From contig JALDNG010000008.1 in NCBI GenBank assembly GCA_024349245.1, positions 1,381,001 to 1,445,000 on the forward strand: a stretch of DNA of 64,000 nt. Direction: 5' to 3'. This DNA comes from Neodontobutis hainanensis (taxonomy: Eukaryota > Chordata > Actinopteri > Gobiiformes > Odontobutidae). Shown here piece by piece: positions 23,401 to 32,999 of the stretch (position 1 is the first letter of the stretch; each line of letters begins with the position of its first letter). The position numbers were made by a program, and so were the translations under genes. The notes below the pieces were generated by a model that was not told the DNA's origin, made no database searches, and was given only the letters and a program-made list of their open reading frames with translations.

Positions 23401-24387
23401 ACCCTGCCCTGCCACTTGGTAACTAATTTCTCATCATAGTGTTGCCATAATATTTATTTTTTGGCTTGTTCTAGTTCACCAACAGCTCCACAGAGATCTA
23501 AATACGTGCAAACCAAGTCACCTATAAAATAACCTTTTTAAAATTACATTATTTAGATTCAAAAAGCTATAATGCACTAACAACATATGTTCCTTTACCT
23601 TTTTTGCCTTTTTGTTGCTGGAGGATACTTTCCCTAAATATTCTCTCAGTGTTCCCCCATCTCAGGTTTTAGACATTAAGCACTGGGTGCATCCAAGCCA
23701 GATTAAAGACTGTATTTGTCAGAAACTGTGTGTAATGTTGTCATCTTGGCCAGGTCACTGTTGAAAAAGAGATCTTTTAATCACAATGAGGACTTTTCTT
23801 GCTGGAAGAATGTCATTTGTTTTCTTTTCTTTTTTCTTTCAGAGTCTGCCACGTGGTCTCATGATGCCTTCTCTGCCCTCTGCAATGTGGTTACTTCCTG
23901 TAAAAACTTCAAGGTGCGAATCAAATCTGCCGCGGCTCTAGCAGTTCCCGCAAGGCGTGCCTGTTATGGGGACACAAAGCGATTCATCTGTGTGTGGCAC
24001 GCTCTGGCCACTGCACTCGAGAACAGTGAAGACACAAATGACTTCTTAGAGTACCGTTACAGTGCTAGTCTCCGACACACACTCTCACAAGCCCTCTTAC
24101 ATCTGCTTAGTCTCTGCCAGGCTCAGGACATGCCTGTGCTTGCCACGTCTCTGTCTGGAGTAGAGGGGATGGGTGTTAGAGAGCACTTGGTGAAATATCT
24201 CAGAGCAGAAGAAGCAGGAGCAGAAGGGACAGAAGAAGAGAAATCTGGAGATAGTCTTAGCCCTCAGCAGAGAGTCAAAGCTCTGCAGAAGACTGTGATC
24301 AGACTGAAGGGATTAGAGACTGATGAAAACAAACTGATTGTAATATCCTTTCTGGAAGATTTGCTGAAGAGCTGTGAAGAGCCATAG
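17446..24387 (+). CDS. heatr6: HEAT repeat-containing protein 6 (1192 aa, 20 exons)
   Basis: Large alpha-solenoid protein of poorly known function. Human HEATR6 (1181 aa) is known chiefly as amplified in breast cancer. Exons: 17446-17724, 18132-18239, 18328-18468, 18567-18682, 18802-18916, 19014-19115, 19220-19384, 19460-19716, 19788-19962, 20329-20535, 20629-20728, 20957-21330, 21417-21539, 22093-22179, 22334-22468, 22547-22669, 22781-22905, 22998-23094, 23214-23418, 23843-24387, summing to 3579 nt. HEAT/ARM-like helices run through most of the protein. Clear repeats include SPNVRAKAAWSLGNLTDTL and KSNAVRALGNLLHFL. A charged, low-complexity linker (NKKRKSRGKGKKIG, followed by Ser/Asp-rich sequence) lies at about residues 340-430. 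Intron 13 carries a MITE. No catalytic motif is visible. Confidence 0.93.
21599..21999. mobile_element. MITE with TTAA flanks (piggyBac/Kolobok-like) in a heatr6 intron
   Basis: A ~400-bp segment bounded on both sides by TTAA. The left end reads TTAAAGAGTCACTGCAGG. The reverse complement of the right end reads TTAAAGCGCCACTTTGCAGG, so the imperfect terminal inverted repeats match over about 15 positions. The inside has no open frame; near 21637-21675 it holds a short tandem duplication of TGCAGTAGAACACTG. TTAA target duplication is known for piggyBac and Kolobok elements. The exact family needs a repeat library. Confidence 0.65.
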
Positions 24388-25470
24388 ACATTACATTGTC
24401 TCTGTTACACTGAAATGATATTTCAAGAGTGTACTAAAAGAGATTTTCAATAATGCAGTGATAAAAGCCATTAATAGATTTGATCTTAACAATTCAACAA
24501 AGCTTCTAAGGAATAAGTTTGCCATTTTTTATTTAACCTTGTCTCACACATTAACATTGATGTATGAAATACTCAAATGTCAAATGCACAATAATTGTAT
24601 GGCTTTGTTTAGGACAAGCATTTTGATTAATTAATTTTCAATAATTTGTTTGTATTTCTGTTTTCACTTTGACATGTAAGGAGAAAATACTCCTAGCACC
24701 TTTTTTGTACAGTGTACTAATGTTTACTGTATTGATGTAAAAAAAAAAAAATCATGGGTTTAGCTTTAGGATGTCAAAATGACAAAATAAAAAACTATAC
24801 ACAGATAAATAATATTGCATTGAGATTGAGTTCAGTTCACACATGGCAAACTCAAGGCCAAAACTCAGCATTTTGCCTGGTTAAAGAGCACAATATGAGC
24901 AAGATTTGTGTTCAGAAAGTAATCATATATGCACTTCTCTTTCAGCAGTGGCATCTCTGGGCAGTTGTGGAAATGTTAACATAAAACTCAATGTCCTGTG
25001 GCCCTGTTTTTACATAAAGCTTGTATCGTTTCCGGTTTAACAAGAGCTCATATTTATCTAATTATTCTGTAATCTGCACAAAAATAAAACTGTCAGACAG
25101 TATTTTTTTTATTGTGGCATGGAGCTTCTAAAAGTCCATTTTTTTTGGTTACTGGTACATTTGCAACATTCAAAGTCTACATTTTCACAGAAATATTTAT
25201 TTTCTCACACTGTTGGAATTATTTTGTTCAATTGGGATTATTTTTATACTACAAAACTTGTAACTACACAAGTACCTTTACTATTTTTGCCTGCATGTCT
25301 CGCAAAAACAAGGTAAAAAGGTTGGGAAACATTCAATAATGAATACATTTCTATTCTTTGGTGTGATGTTTGTCAAATGACGCCGCTGCTGTAGTTGATG
25401 CAGCCACACAACAGAGGGCGCTCTAGTTTAATGTCAATGTTGGATGAAGCAGATATTGATTATTGATGCC
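24388..25470 (+). other. heatr6 3' UTR and spacer to ddx52
   Basis: Candidate poly(A) signals are AATAAA at 24786-24791 and at 25083-25088. No coding exon is visible. The last 50 bases before ddx52 contain TTCCGG at 25473-25478, an ETS-type core likely to belong to the ddx52 promoter. Confidence 0.4.
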
Positions 25471-25518
25471 TGTTCCGGATACAACACACCACGCTGCCGT
25501 TTCTGTTTCTGTCTCAGG

Positions 25519-28500
25519 ATGGACGCTTATGACTTGTTTCGAAAACTTGGAGCTGGAGCTAAATTTAACCTAAAAAGATTTGGCCAGGACGCTGCAAGGT
25601 TCAAGGTAATTTGTAGCTGTGCCTTTTATGATGTTAAATAAAGAGCAGACGGTCCTTAGACTTCTTGTGAATGAGTGTTTTCGGTGTTGAACCTGATTTA
25701 AGGATATTGTGCTTCCCAGTAATCTATCAAACTGTTACTCTGCTGGTGTTGGTGTAACATAAATGCTTGGTTTTACAAATATTTCTTTAGACAAACAAAC
25801 CCAAGGAAGGAGATGCCTTGGATCCGCTTTCTGCTATCGACTACTTTGGCTCAACTCATACCAAACAGCAGCAGAAATTGGACTATAAGGAAGATAAGGT
25901 TTTAAGTGAAAACGGAGAAAGTGATCTCGAAGGCAAACGGAAACGAAAAGATGATGATGTCAAGGCTCTTAAAAAGAAGAAAAAGACTAAAACTGAAGTA
26001 GCAGGTATATTATGTTAAAGATATGATGATGAAGTACATATTGGGACTTCAATATATTGCTAATTTGTTTATGTTGCTTATATTCTCTGTTGTTACTGCC
26101 CCCACGTTAACAATAACCACACAAAAATATATCATACACTGTCCTCTTATTCTCTCTGCTCTTTGGTTTCTGCCTGAAACTGAAAATGAACCAAAAAAAG
26201 TTGCCAGTGGAGAGGACATCACTTGGACCTCTGACTTGGACAAAAAGATTCAGAACCTGCAAAGTGGAAATAAGGAAACAAACTCCTTGAAAAGACTAAA
26301 GCATCTTCATCAAGAGAAGGTGCTCACACAAACATATCCTTATTTTATGCCAGCTTCTGCTTAAGCAGAAGTTAAACAGCCCTGTGTTTTTCTTCAGGTG
26401 AATCGCATTCGCTCTCAGCACCGTATAAATGTGCATGGCTGTGATGTTCCCGATCCGATTTGTACATTTGAAGAGCTACAATCCGAGTATCGTCTGCATT
26501 CACAAGTCCTTCAAAATCTCAAAGATGCAGGACTAAACTCTCCAACACCTATTCAGATGCAGGCAATACCGCTGATGATGCATGTGAGTAAAGTTGTGCA
26601 TTCATTGTTGTCTACGCAGGAATTATACTGTTTGTTTATTTTATTTATTTTTTTTGCTTTTAGGGTCGAGAACTACTGGCGTGTGCCCCCACAGGTTCAG
26701 GAAAGACTTTGGCTTTCTGTCTGCCACTGCTTACTCACCTGCAGCATCCAGCCAATTTAGGCTTTAGGGCTGTGATCATCTCTCCAACCAGAGAGTTGGC
26801 CAGTCAGGTAAAGTAAAAGCCTCCAAAGGCTTGTACATGTGTAGTTATGACTGCTTTGTAACATTATAACCTCTGATTGTTATCAATGTAAAGTATAGAC
26901 GTAGCTCCTCAATATATGTGTCCACTTTTTGCATGATCTACTTACACATACAGATTAATCATCATATTTGTCTTTTTAGACTTACAGAGAGCTACTTCGC
27001 CTGTCGGAGGGAGTAGGATTTAGAGTCCACATTATTGACAAAGCTTCTCTGGCAGCTAAAAAATATGGACCACATTCCAACAAAAAATATGGTATTTGCA
27101 TTTTTAAATTTAAAATTATCAGTAAAGATATTCCTGGCTGCAGAGACAAAGCAATCTCCTTTTATCTTTTTAATTACATTTTGCAGACATACTTGTCAGT
27201 ACACCTAACAGACTTGTCTACCTCTTAAAGCAAGATCCTCCAGCTCTGGACCTCAGCAAGTAATATTTCATTTGTAGAAGTTTGTATTTTCAGTTAAAAC
27301 AAACAAAATGTATAGAAGATTATGTTATGCGATTTTCTCTGTTTAGTGTGAAGTGGCTTGTCGTAGATGAGTCAGACAAACTGTTTGAGGATGGTAAGAC
27401 TGGATTCAGGGATCAGCTTGCTACTATTTTTCTGGCCTGCTCCAGTCCAAACGTGCGCAGAGCTTTCTTCAGCGCAACCTGTACTCCGGATGTTGAGCAG
27501 TGGAGTCGTCTGAACCTTGACAACTTGGTGTCTGTCAACATTGGACACAGGTGGAGTACTGTTTCTTACTGATTGGGAGATGTTATGTACAACAATTAAA
27601 GATTTGACTCTTGATTGATCAGGAATACAGCTGTGGAGACGGTGGAGCAGGAGCTGCTGTTTGTTGGGAGTGAGGATGGAAAATTAGTGGCAATGAGAGA
27701 CATTGTCAAAAAGGTATTAAAAAGCTGAGCAAAATCATCCAAAGATGATTGGAATTCTGTTATTAATGTGTGTGAATTGTGTGTTTTAGGGTTTCTTGCC
27801 TCCTATGCTGGTGTTTGTCCAGTCTATAGATCGAGCAAGGGAGTTGTTTCATGAGTTGGTGTACGAGGGCATAAATGTTGATGTCATTCATGCAGATCGC
27901 ACTCAGCAGCAGGTAAATTAAGTCGCCTTTCGCCACCTGTGCCCTTTACAATGTGAGAAATATATTCATTTGGGATTGCTTCTTGACAGAGAGACAATGT
28001 GGTCAACAGTTTTCGCTCTGGTCACATCTGGGTGCTGATCTGTACAGCTCTGCTCGCCAGAGGAATCGACTTCAAAGGAGTAAACCTGGTGCTGAACTAT
28101 GACTTTCCAACGAGTGCTGTGGAGTACATCCATAGAATAGGTGGGTTTCTAATAGATTTTTAACAATATGATTATGATTCAAAGCACTGATTACAAAGAG
28201 GCCTTTAGTGTTTTACTTTTTTTTACACATTCACACATTTGCAAACATGCTGTTTCTGCTACAGCATAAAGTTTTATTTTATTTTAACTTGTGGTATTTG
28301 CTGTTCTCAGGTCGTACAGGCAGAGCTGGACATCAGGGAAAAGCTATCACATTCTTTACAGAGAATGATAAGCCTCTCCTGCGCAGGTATTTGGTTGTAT
28401 TAGACGTTGTCTAACTAAAAGCCATTATTTTAGCTCACTCTGCGTTTTTTATGTATTTTTTTTACAGCATTGCAAATGTTATAAAACAAGCTGGCTGTCC

Positions 28501-29037
28501 TATACCTGACTATATGATTGGCTTTAAGAAAATACACAGGTAAGATTTTAGCTTCACAAAAAGTAAACAATTTCTCAAACTTGTTCATGTGGTGTTAAGT
28601 TTTAGATATACATTTTATGCCTAAATTATTCTGTATTTCTTAGCAAAGTGAAGAGGCAGCTTGAGAAGAAACCTCCCAAGAGAAGCACTATTTGCACAAC
28701 TCCTCGTTTTTTAATGAAGAAAAAGTTGAAACCCTTTCAGAAAGTAAAAAAAGGGACAGAAGGTGGAGAGCAGAAAAGTGAAGGTGATTCTCAAACAGCA
28801 GTGGAGCAGGAGAAAACAAAAAAGCTTAGTAAGAAACGACAAATAAAAAGAAATCAGACACGGAAAGAAGGACTGCCAGAAAACGAACACAAGAAGGGCT
28901 CGAAGAAAATGGGATCCAAATCATCAAAAATCAAAAAGTAAGGAAACTGGGTATTAAGATTATAAATAATGAGGAAATGTATTAACCATGTTCATGTCTC
29001 CATTAGGAATAAGGCAAAGAAGCCAGAGGTGTCATAG
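25519..29037 (+). CDS. ddx52: DEAD-box RNA helicase DDX52 (Rok1 homologue, 658 aa, 15 exons)
   Basis: Nucleolar ATP-dependent RNA helicase; its yeast homologue Rok1 acts in early 18S rRNA processing. Exons: 25519-25605, 25791-26004, 26201-26319, 26398-26583, 26664-26807, 26980-27091, 27187-27259, 27347-27550, 27623-27713, 27790-27912, 27990-28140, 28311-28386, 28468-28539, 28644-28937, 29007-29037, summing to 1977 nt. Motifs in order are the Q-motif region (PTPIQMQAIP), Walker A APTGSGKT, Ia PTRELASQ, motif II as DESD (the DDX52 variant of DEAD), III SAT, and VI HRIGRTGRAG. The C-terminus is a lysine-rich tail. The N-terminus MDAYDLFRKLGAGAKF is diagnostic. Exon 3 uses an unusual A-rich acceptor at 26199-26200. 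Keeping the 69-base last intron would end the protein almost at once (stop at 28939-28941). Human DDX52 is 599 aa; the extra length is in the two charged tails. Confidence 0.95.
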
Positions 29038-29131
29038 AGGTTTGTGTTACAGCTTGGTTGACATTGTGGATATCACTTACTTCCAGATAAATGGTTTTTG
29101 AATTTTGCATTGTGTATATGGACGAATATGA

Positions 29132-29137
29132 AATAAA
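29132..29137 (+). terminator. ddx52: Poly(A) signal of ddx52 (AATAAA)
   Basis: AATAAA about 95 bases after the ddx52 stop, followed by a T/GT-rich stretch that could serve as the downstream element. The 400 bases from here to rpl23a hold nothing else that I recognise. Confidence 0.6.
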
Positions 29138-29529
29138 CAGTTTATATATTATGTTAATTTGATTTGGTGTTTTTGTTGTTTTTGCACATGTACATCATTA
29201 TAATGCAAATGCTATAAACAGTGTTGCAGATACACCTAATCTTTGCATTGTTCTGGGTTCTGTGTCCCATAATGTTATAGGAGAAGCTAGGTCAATGCTG
29301 CTATGAGAATCTTAACTGTAAATGTATACATCTCAATGTAGGTACTGCTGTATTGCTAACAAACTACTAAATCCGTTACTGTTCTACACAAATAAAATTG
29401 ACTAATACATATAGTATAAACTGCTTTGTGAGTAAAATTATAAACATTTATCTTATTAAATACTGTCTGTGGGTCATTAAATATGATACATCAAGATCAG
29501 ATGTGCCATTCTCAAGTGCACTTTTTTAG

Positions 29530-29602
29530 TTATCGCGATATGCCGGAGATCTCGCCCATGCATTATACTGCTGGAAACCCCGTCCAACCTTCCTTTCTCA
29601 AC
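29530..29602 (+). promoter_or_regulatory. rpl23a: rpl23a core promoter with CGCG palindrome and 5' TOP tract
   Basis: The palindrome TATCGCGATA (29531-29540) lies about 60 bases before a pyrimidine run (CCTTCCTTTCTC, about 29588-29599) that ends just before the ATG. Ribosomal protein mRNAs start with a 5' TOP pyrimidine tract under mTOR/LARP1 control. This tract, only a few bases from the start codon, is the obvious candidate and implies a very short leader. Confidence 0.6.
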
Positions 29603-31389
29603 ATGGCACCGAAGGTGAAGAAGGAAGGTTTGTAAATCCTCCTAATTTTGAATGAATAAAGCATAGAAGACATCACATTTACTTCACAAATGTCATAAAT
29701 ACAGATTCGAGAGGAAGGCTACAGCTCATAAATACTTAATTAAACGCACAAAATTGCCATCGAGCAGTTAAAATAGTAAACGCTGAACGAGTGTCCGGCA
29801 TGTATGTGGGAACGTGATGCTAGTCAAATGTTAGCGTGTTCGCAGCGGACAAAAATGCTGTTTAATTACAACCAAGTGACTTTATTTCAGGATTTGTTGT
29901 TATGTATGTACAACGTTAGATCCAAATTCCTGCTCGTGATGGATACGATTTCTCTTTATGAAATAGCTCATTTGTTTTTTTTAAATAGTTGTAGCATTTG
30001 CCTAGCCAAAGGCTTTTGAGACACGTGAAAGATTGAAAGTTTGCATTATTGCTTATCAATATGTCGGATCCATTTAAAATGCATAAGATTTCGGTTGTTT
30101 TTTTCTTGCACCATATCGACAGCTTTTATTAAAATTGTTAAAGTGATGAATGTTTGAATCTTCAAGCTACTTGGACTTCATGATAAACAGCGCATCAAAA
30201 GCGAACTAAATTGTACAAAGTAAAAGGTCACTTCATTTTTGCGGGTATTGTTGTTAATGAATATACCAAATACTATTCTACCTTAATTACAAATGAATGA
30301 TTTTGCGTCTTTCCACCTGTCAGCTGTTCCTGCCAAGACAGAGGCCAAGTCAAAGGCTTTGAAGGCCAAAAAGGCTGTACTCAAAGGTGTACACAGCCAA
30401 AGGAAGAAGAAAATCAGGACTTCTCCCACCTTCCGTCGCCCAAAAACCCTCCGTCTACGTAGGCAGCCCAAGTATCCCCGCAAGAGTGCTCCACGAAGAA
30501 ACAAGTAAGCCTACAATTTAGATCAGCACTAGTTAAAGAATCGTATGCAAATGATGGTATAAAGCGATCAAAGTATGAAAAAATTGATTCCAACTCCATA
30601 TTGTACTGATGCCCCTCTCTTCTAGTGTCAGTGGATCTTGTCAATTTATGTGACATATAACAGCCTGTATATTTCATCAGGTTGGACCACTATGCCATCA
30701 TCAAGTTCCCCTTGACAACAGAGTCCGCCATGAAGAAGATTGAAGACAACAACACACTTGTGTTTATTGTGGATGTCAAGGCAAACAAACACCAGATCAA
30801 ACACGCTGTTAAGAAGCTGTATGACATCGATGTGGCCAAAGTGAACACACTCATCAGGTAAGAACTCGAATCTGGAAATGCAACTATACTGGCTGAAAAT
30901 AATTGAACTAAAACTTGTATCGGGGTATTATATTAATAGTACAGCTTGGGTCATGTTAAGTGATTTCAGTTTACTCTAATGCTAATTTTGTGTTTTAGGC
31001 CCGACGGTGAGAAGAAGGCATACGTTCGTCTTGCACCAGATTATGATGCGTTGGATGTTGCAAACAAGGTAAATTTATCGCATTCATTGCACTTACAGCA
31101 ACCAGGTAATATCGAAACTATAGAAGGGCGCTTAAGTTACTTAGTTTGCTGATGGGCCTGATAAAATGTCTGTCACAACTGTGAGCAATTTAAAACTGGG
31201 TGCATTTATGCGATGGTGGAGAAGTCTGTGCAAATGATGTAAACTTTAATGTGTCTGAATATCTGTGATGCATTCAAAGGAACCACTGATGCCACAGAAT
31301 GCAAATATATATATATATATATATATTGTCACTTTGTGGTTGAATATTGTGTAATAAATGTTCTCTTTTTACAGATTGGCATCATCTAA
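29603..31389 (+). CDS. rpl23a: 60S ribosomal protein L23a (uL23, 155 aa, 5 exons)
   Basis: Large-subunit protein at the peptide exit tunnel, docking site for SRP and nascent-chain factors. Exons: 29603-29627, 30324-30504, 30681-30857, 30999-31068, 31375-31389, summing to 468 nt. The basic N-terminal arm (KALKAKKAVLKGVH, RRPKTLRLRRQPKYPRKSAP) precedes the globular uL23 fold ([40 protein letters not shown]), ending DALDVANKIGII. Human RPL23A is 156 aa. The last exon codes for only four residues plus the stop. Introns 2 and 4 each hold a box C/D snoRNA, as in mammals, where RPL23A hosts SNORD4 and SNORD42. I found no snoRNA in introns 1 and 3. Confidence 0.98.
30547..30612 (+). ncRNA. SNORD4: Box C/D snoRNA, SNORD4 (Z17)-like, in rpl23a intron 2
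   Basis: The C box is ATGATGG (30551-30557) and the D box CTGA (30606-30609), closed by a short GCA/TGC stem. Upstream of a D' box (ATGA, 30575-30578) lies the guide GCGATCAAAG (30564-30573). It pairs with the 18S sequence CTTTGGTCGC (one G-U pair). Counting five nucleotides from D' selects the last U of the CCUUU run, which is position U121, the known SNORD4 target in human. The C box differs from consensus at its last base. Confidence 0.75.
31226..31297 (+). ncRNA. SNORD42: Box C/D snoRNA, SNORD42-like, in rpl23a intron 4
   Basis: The terminal stem is CTGTGC with GCCACAG. The C box is ATGATGT (31234-31240), the D' box CTGA (31255-31258), a C'-like box GTGATGC follows, and the D box is CTGA (31286-31289). 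The guide CAAAGGAACCA (31275-31285) directly upstream of D is a perfect complement of 18S TGGTTCCTTTG. The fifth base upstream of D pairs with the second U of GGUUCC, U116, the known SNORD42 target in human. The host gene and intron agree with mammals. Confidence 0.85.
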
Positions 31390-31408
31390 ACTGTGGCTCA
31401 AGATGTTG

Positions 31409-31414
31409 AATAAA
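31409..31414 (+). terminator. rpl23a: Poly(A) signal of rpl23a (AATAAA)
   Basis: AATAAA 20 bases after the stop, followed by a T run at 31443-31467. The 3' UTR of about 45 bases is typical of ribosomal protein genes. Confidence 0.75.
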
Positions 31415-31564
31415 ATATTTGTATAAACTAAAGTTGATGTCCTTTTTTTTTTTTTTTTTTTTTTTTTGGGTACTAGAGTGGGAAGGGAACCTCGGTATCA
31501 ATTTGGTTAAAGGGTAAACCTTTTAGAACCACATGTATATTAAGCATTTCTTTAATTGTATATT

Positions 31565-32648
31565 TACTCAACTAAAGGATTATTAGGAACATCATACTAA
31601 TACTGTGTTTGACCCCCTTTCGCCTTCAGAACTGCCATAATTATATGTGGCATTGATTCCACAAGGTGCTGAAAGCATTCTTTAGAGATGTTGGCCCATA
31701 TTGATAGGATAGCATCTTGTAGTTGATGGAGATTTGTGGGATGCACATCCAGGGCACAAAGCTCCCGTTCCACCACATCCCAAAGATGCTCTATTGGGTT
31801 GATCTGGTGACTGTGGGTGCCATTTTACAGTGAACTCATTGTCATGTTCAAGAAACCAATTTGAAATGATTCAAGCTTTGCGCCATGGTGCATTATCCTG
31901 CTGGAAGTGGCCATCTGAGGATGAGGTGGTCATAAAAGGATGACCATGGTCAGAAACAATGCTCAGGTAGGCTGTGACATTTTAAACAATGCCCAATTGG
32001 CACTAAGGGGTTTAAAGTGTGCCAAGAAAACATCCGCACACCATTACACCACCAGCCTGCACAGTGGTAACAAGGCATGATGGATCCATGTTCTCATTCT
32101 GTTTATGCCAAATTATGACTACCATCTGAATGTCTCAACAGAAATCAAGACTCAACATTTTTCCTGTTGTCAACTGTCCAATTTTGGTGAGCTTGTGCAA
32201 ATTGTAGCCTCTTTATTTGTAGTGATGAGTGGTATCTGGTGGGGTCTTTTGCTGTTGTAGCCCATTCGCCTCAAGGTTGTTCGTGTTGTTGCTTCACAAA
32301 TGCTTTGCTGCATACCTCGGTTGTAACAAGTGGTTATTTCAGTCAATGTCGCTCTATCATTTTGAATCTGTCCATTCTTTGTAAATCCTAGAAATGGTTG
32401 CGTGTGAAAATCCCAGTAACTGAGCAGGTTGTGAGACCGGTCGTCTGGCACCAACAACCATGCCATGCTCAAAATTGCTTAAATTACCTTTCTTTCCCAT
32501 TCTGACATTCAGTTTGGAGTTCAGGAGATTGTCTTGACCAGAACCACACCCCTAAATGCACTGAAGCAACTGCCATGTGATTGGTTGATTCAATTCTTGC
32601 ATTAATGAGATATTGAACAGGTGTTCCTAATAATCCTTTAGGTGAGTG
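31565..32648 (-). mobile_element. Tc1-like transposon relic with inactivated transposase
   Basis: Inverted terminal repeats of about 29 bp face each other. The left end contains CTAAAGGATTATTAGGAACA and the right end its complement, with a few mismatches. The span of ~1.08 kb is close to a full-length Tc1-type element. On the minus strand, transposase-like sequence begins at an ATG near 32501. A conserved piece (ATLTEITTCYNRGMQQSI, then TTRTTLRRMGY) lies within 32170-32472, and stops and frame changes follow. Further along, the reverse complement matches the DDE part in broken form (PQSPDLNPIEHLW-like region near 31790). Flanking TA is present but not clean. The element is dead and sits exactly between the two synteny blocks. 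Confidence 0.85.
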
Positions 32649-32999
32649 TATAACACTAAAGCAAACAAATAGAAACAGGCCAGTTCAAATATATGGTTTA
32701 ATGCTTTTTTCTCATGTAACATTTAATATTGCACTAGTGATGTATATAATTCTGTATTAACCTAATTTTGACAATGCAGTATGGGAGTTTACATAAACTT
32801 ACCTGTATACCCTTTTTTGAAATGGGTTGTCAGATTCATCCTTGATACTTATGAAAACCCTTAACCCCAAATAAGCCAATTTAGTATGGGCAAAACAAAC
32901 TGCGAAGCATGTCACAAATATGCACAGCAAGTAAAGAGTCACTGTTTTTAATAAAATATACATTGTACAATCAACTGGCTAAAAAATGAAACTAAAGCC

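Noticed and set aside
29628..30323. Possible further snoRNAs in rpl23a introns 1 and 3, given four in the mammalian host
   Set aside because: A GTGATGA string near 30145 has no D box or closing stem at a suitable distance, and intron 3 has no C/D pair. Nothing could be supported.
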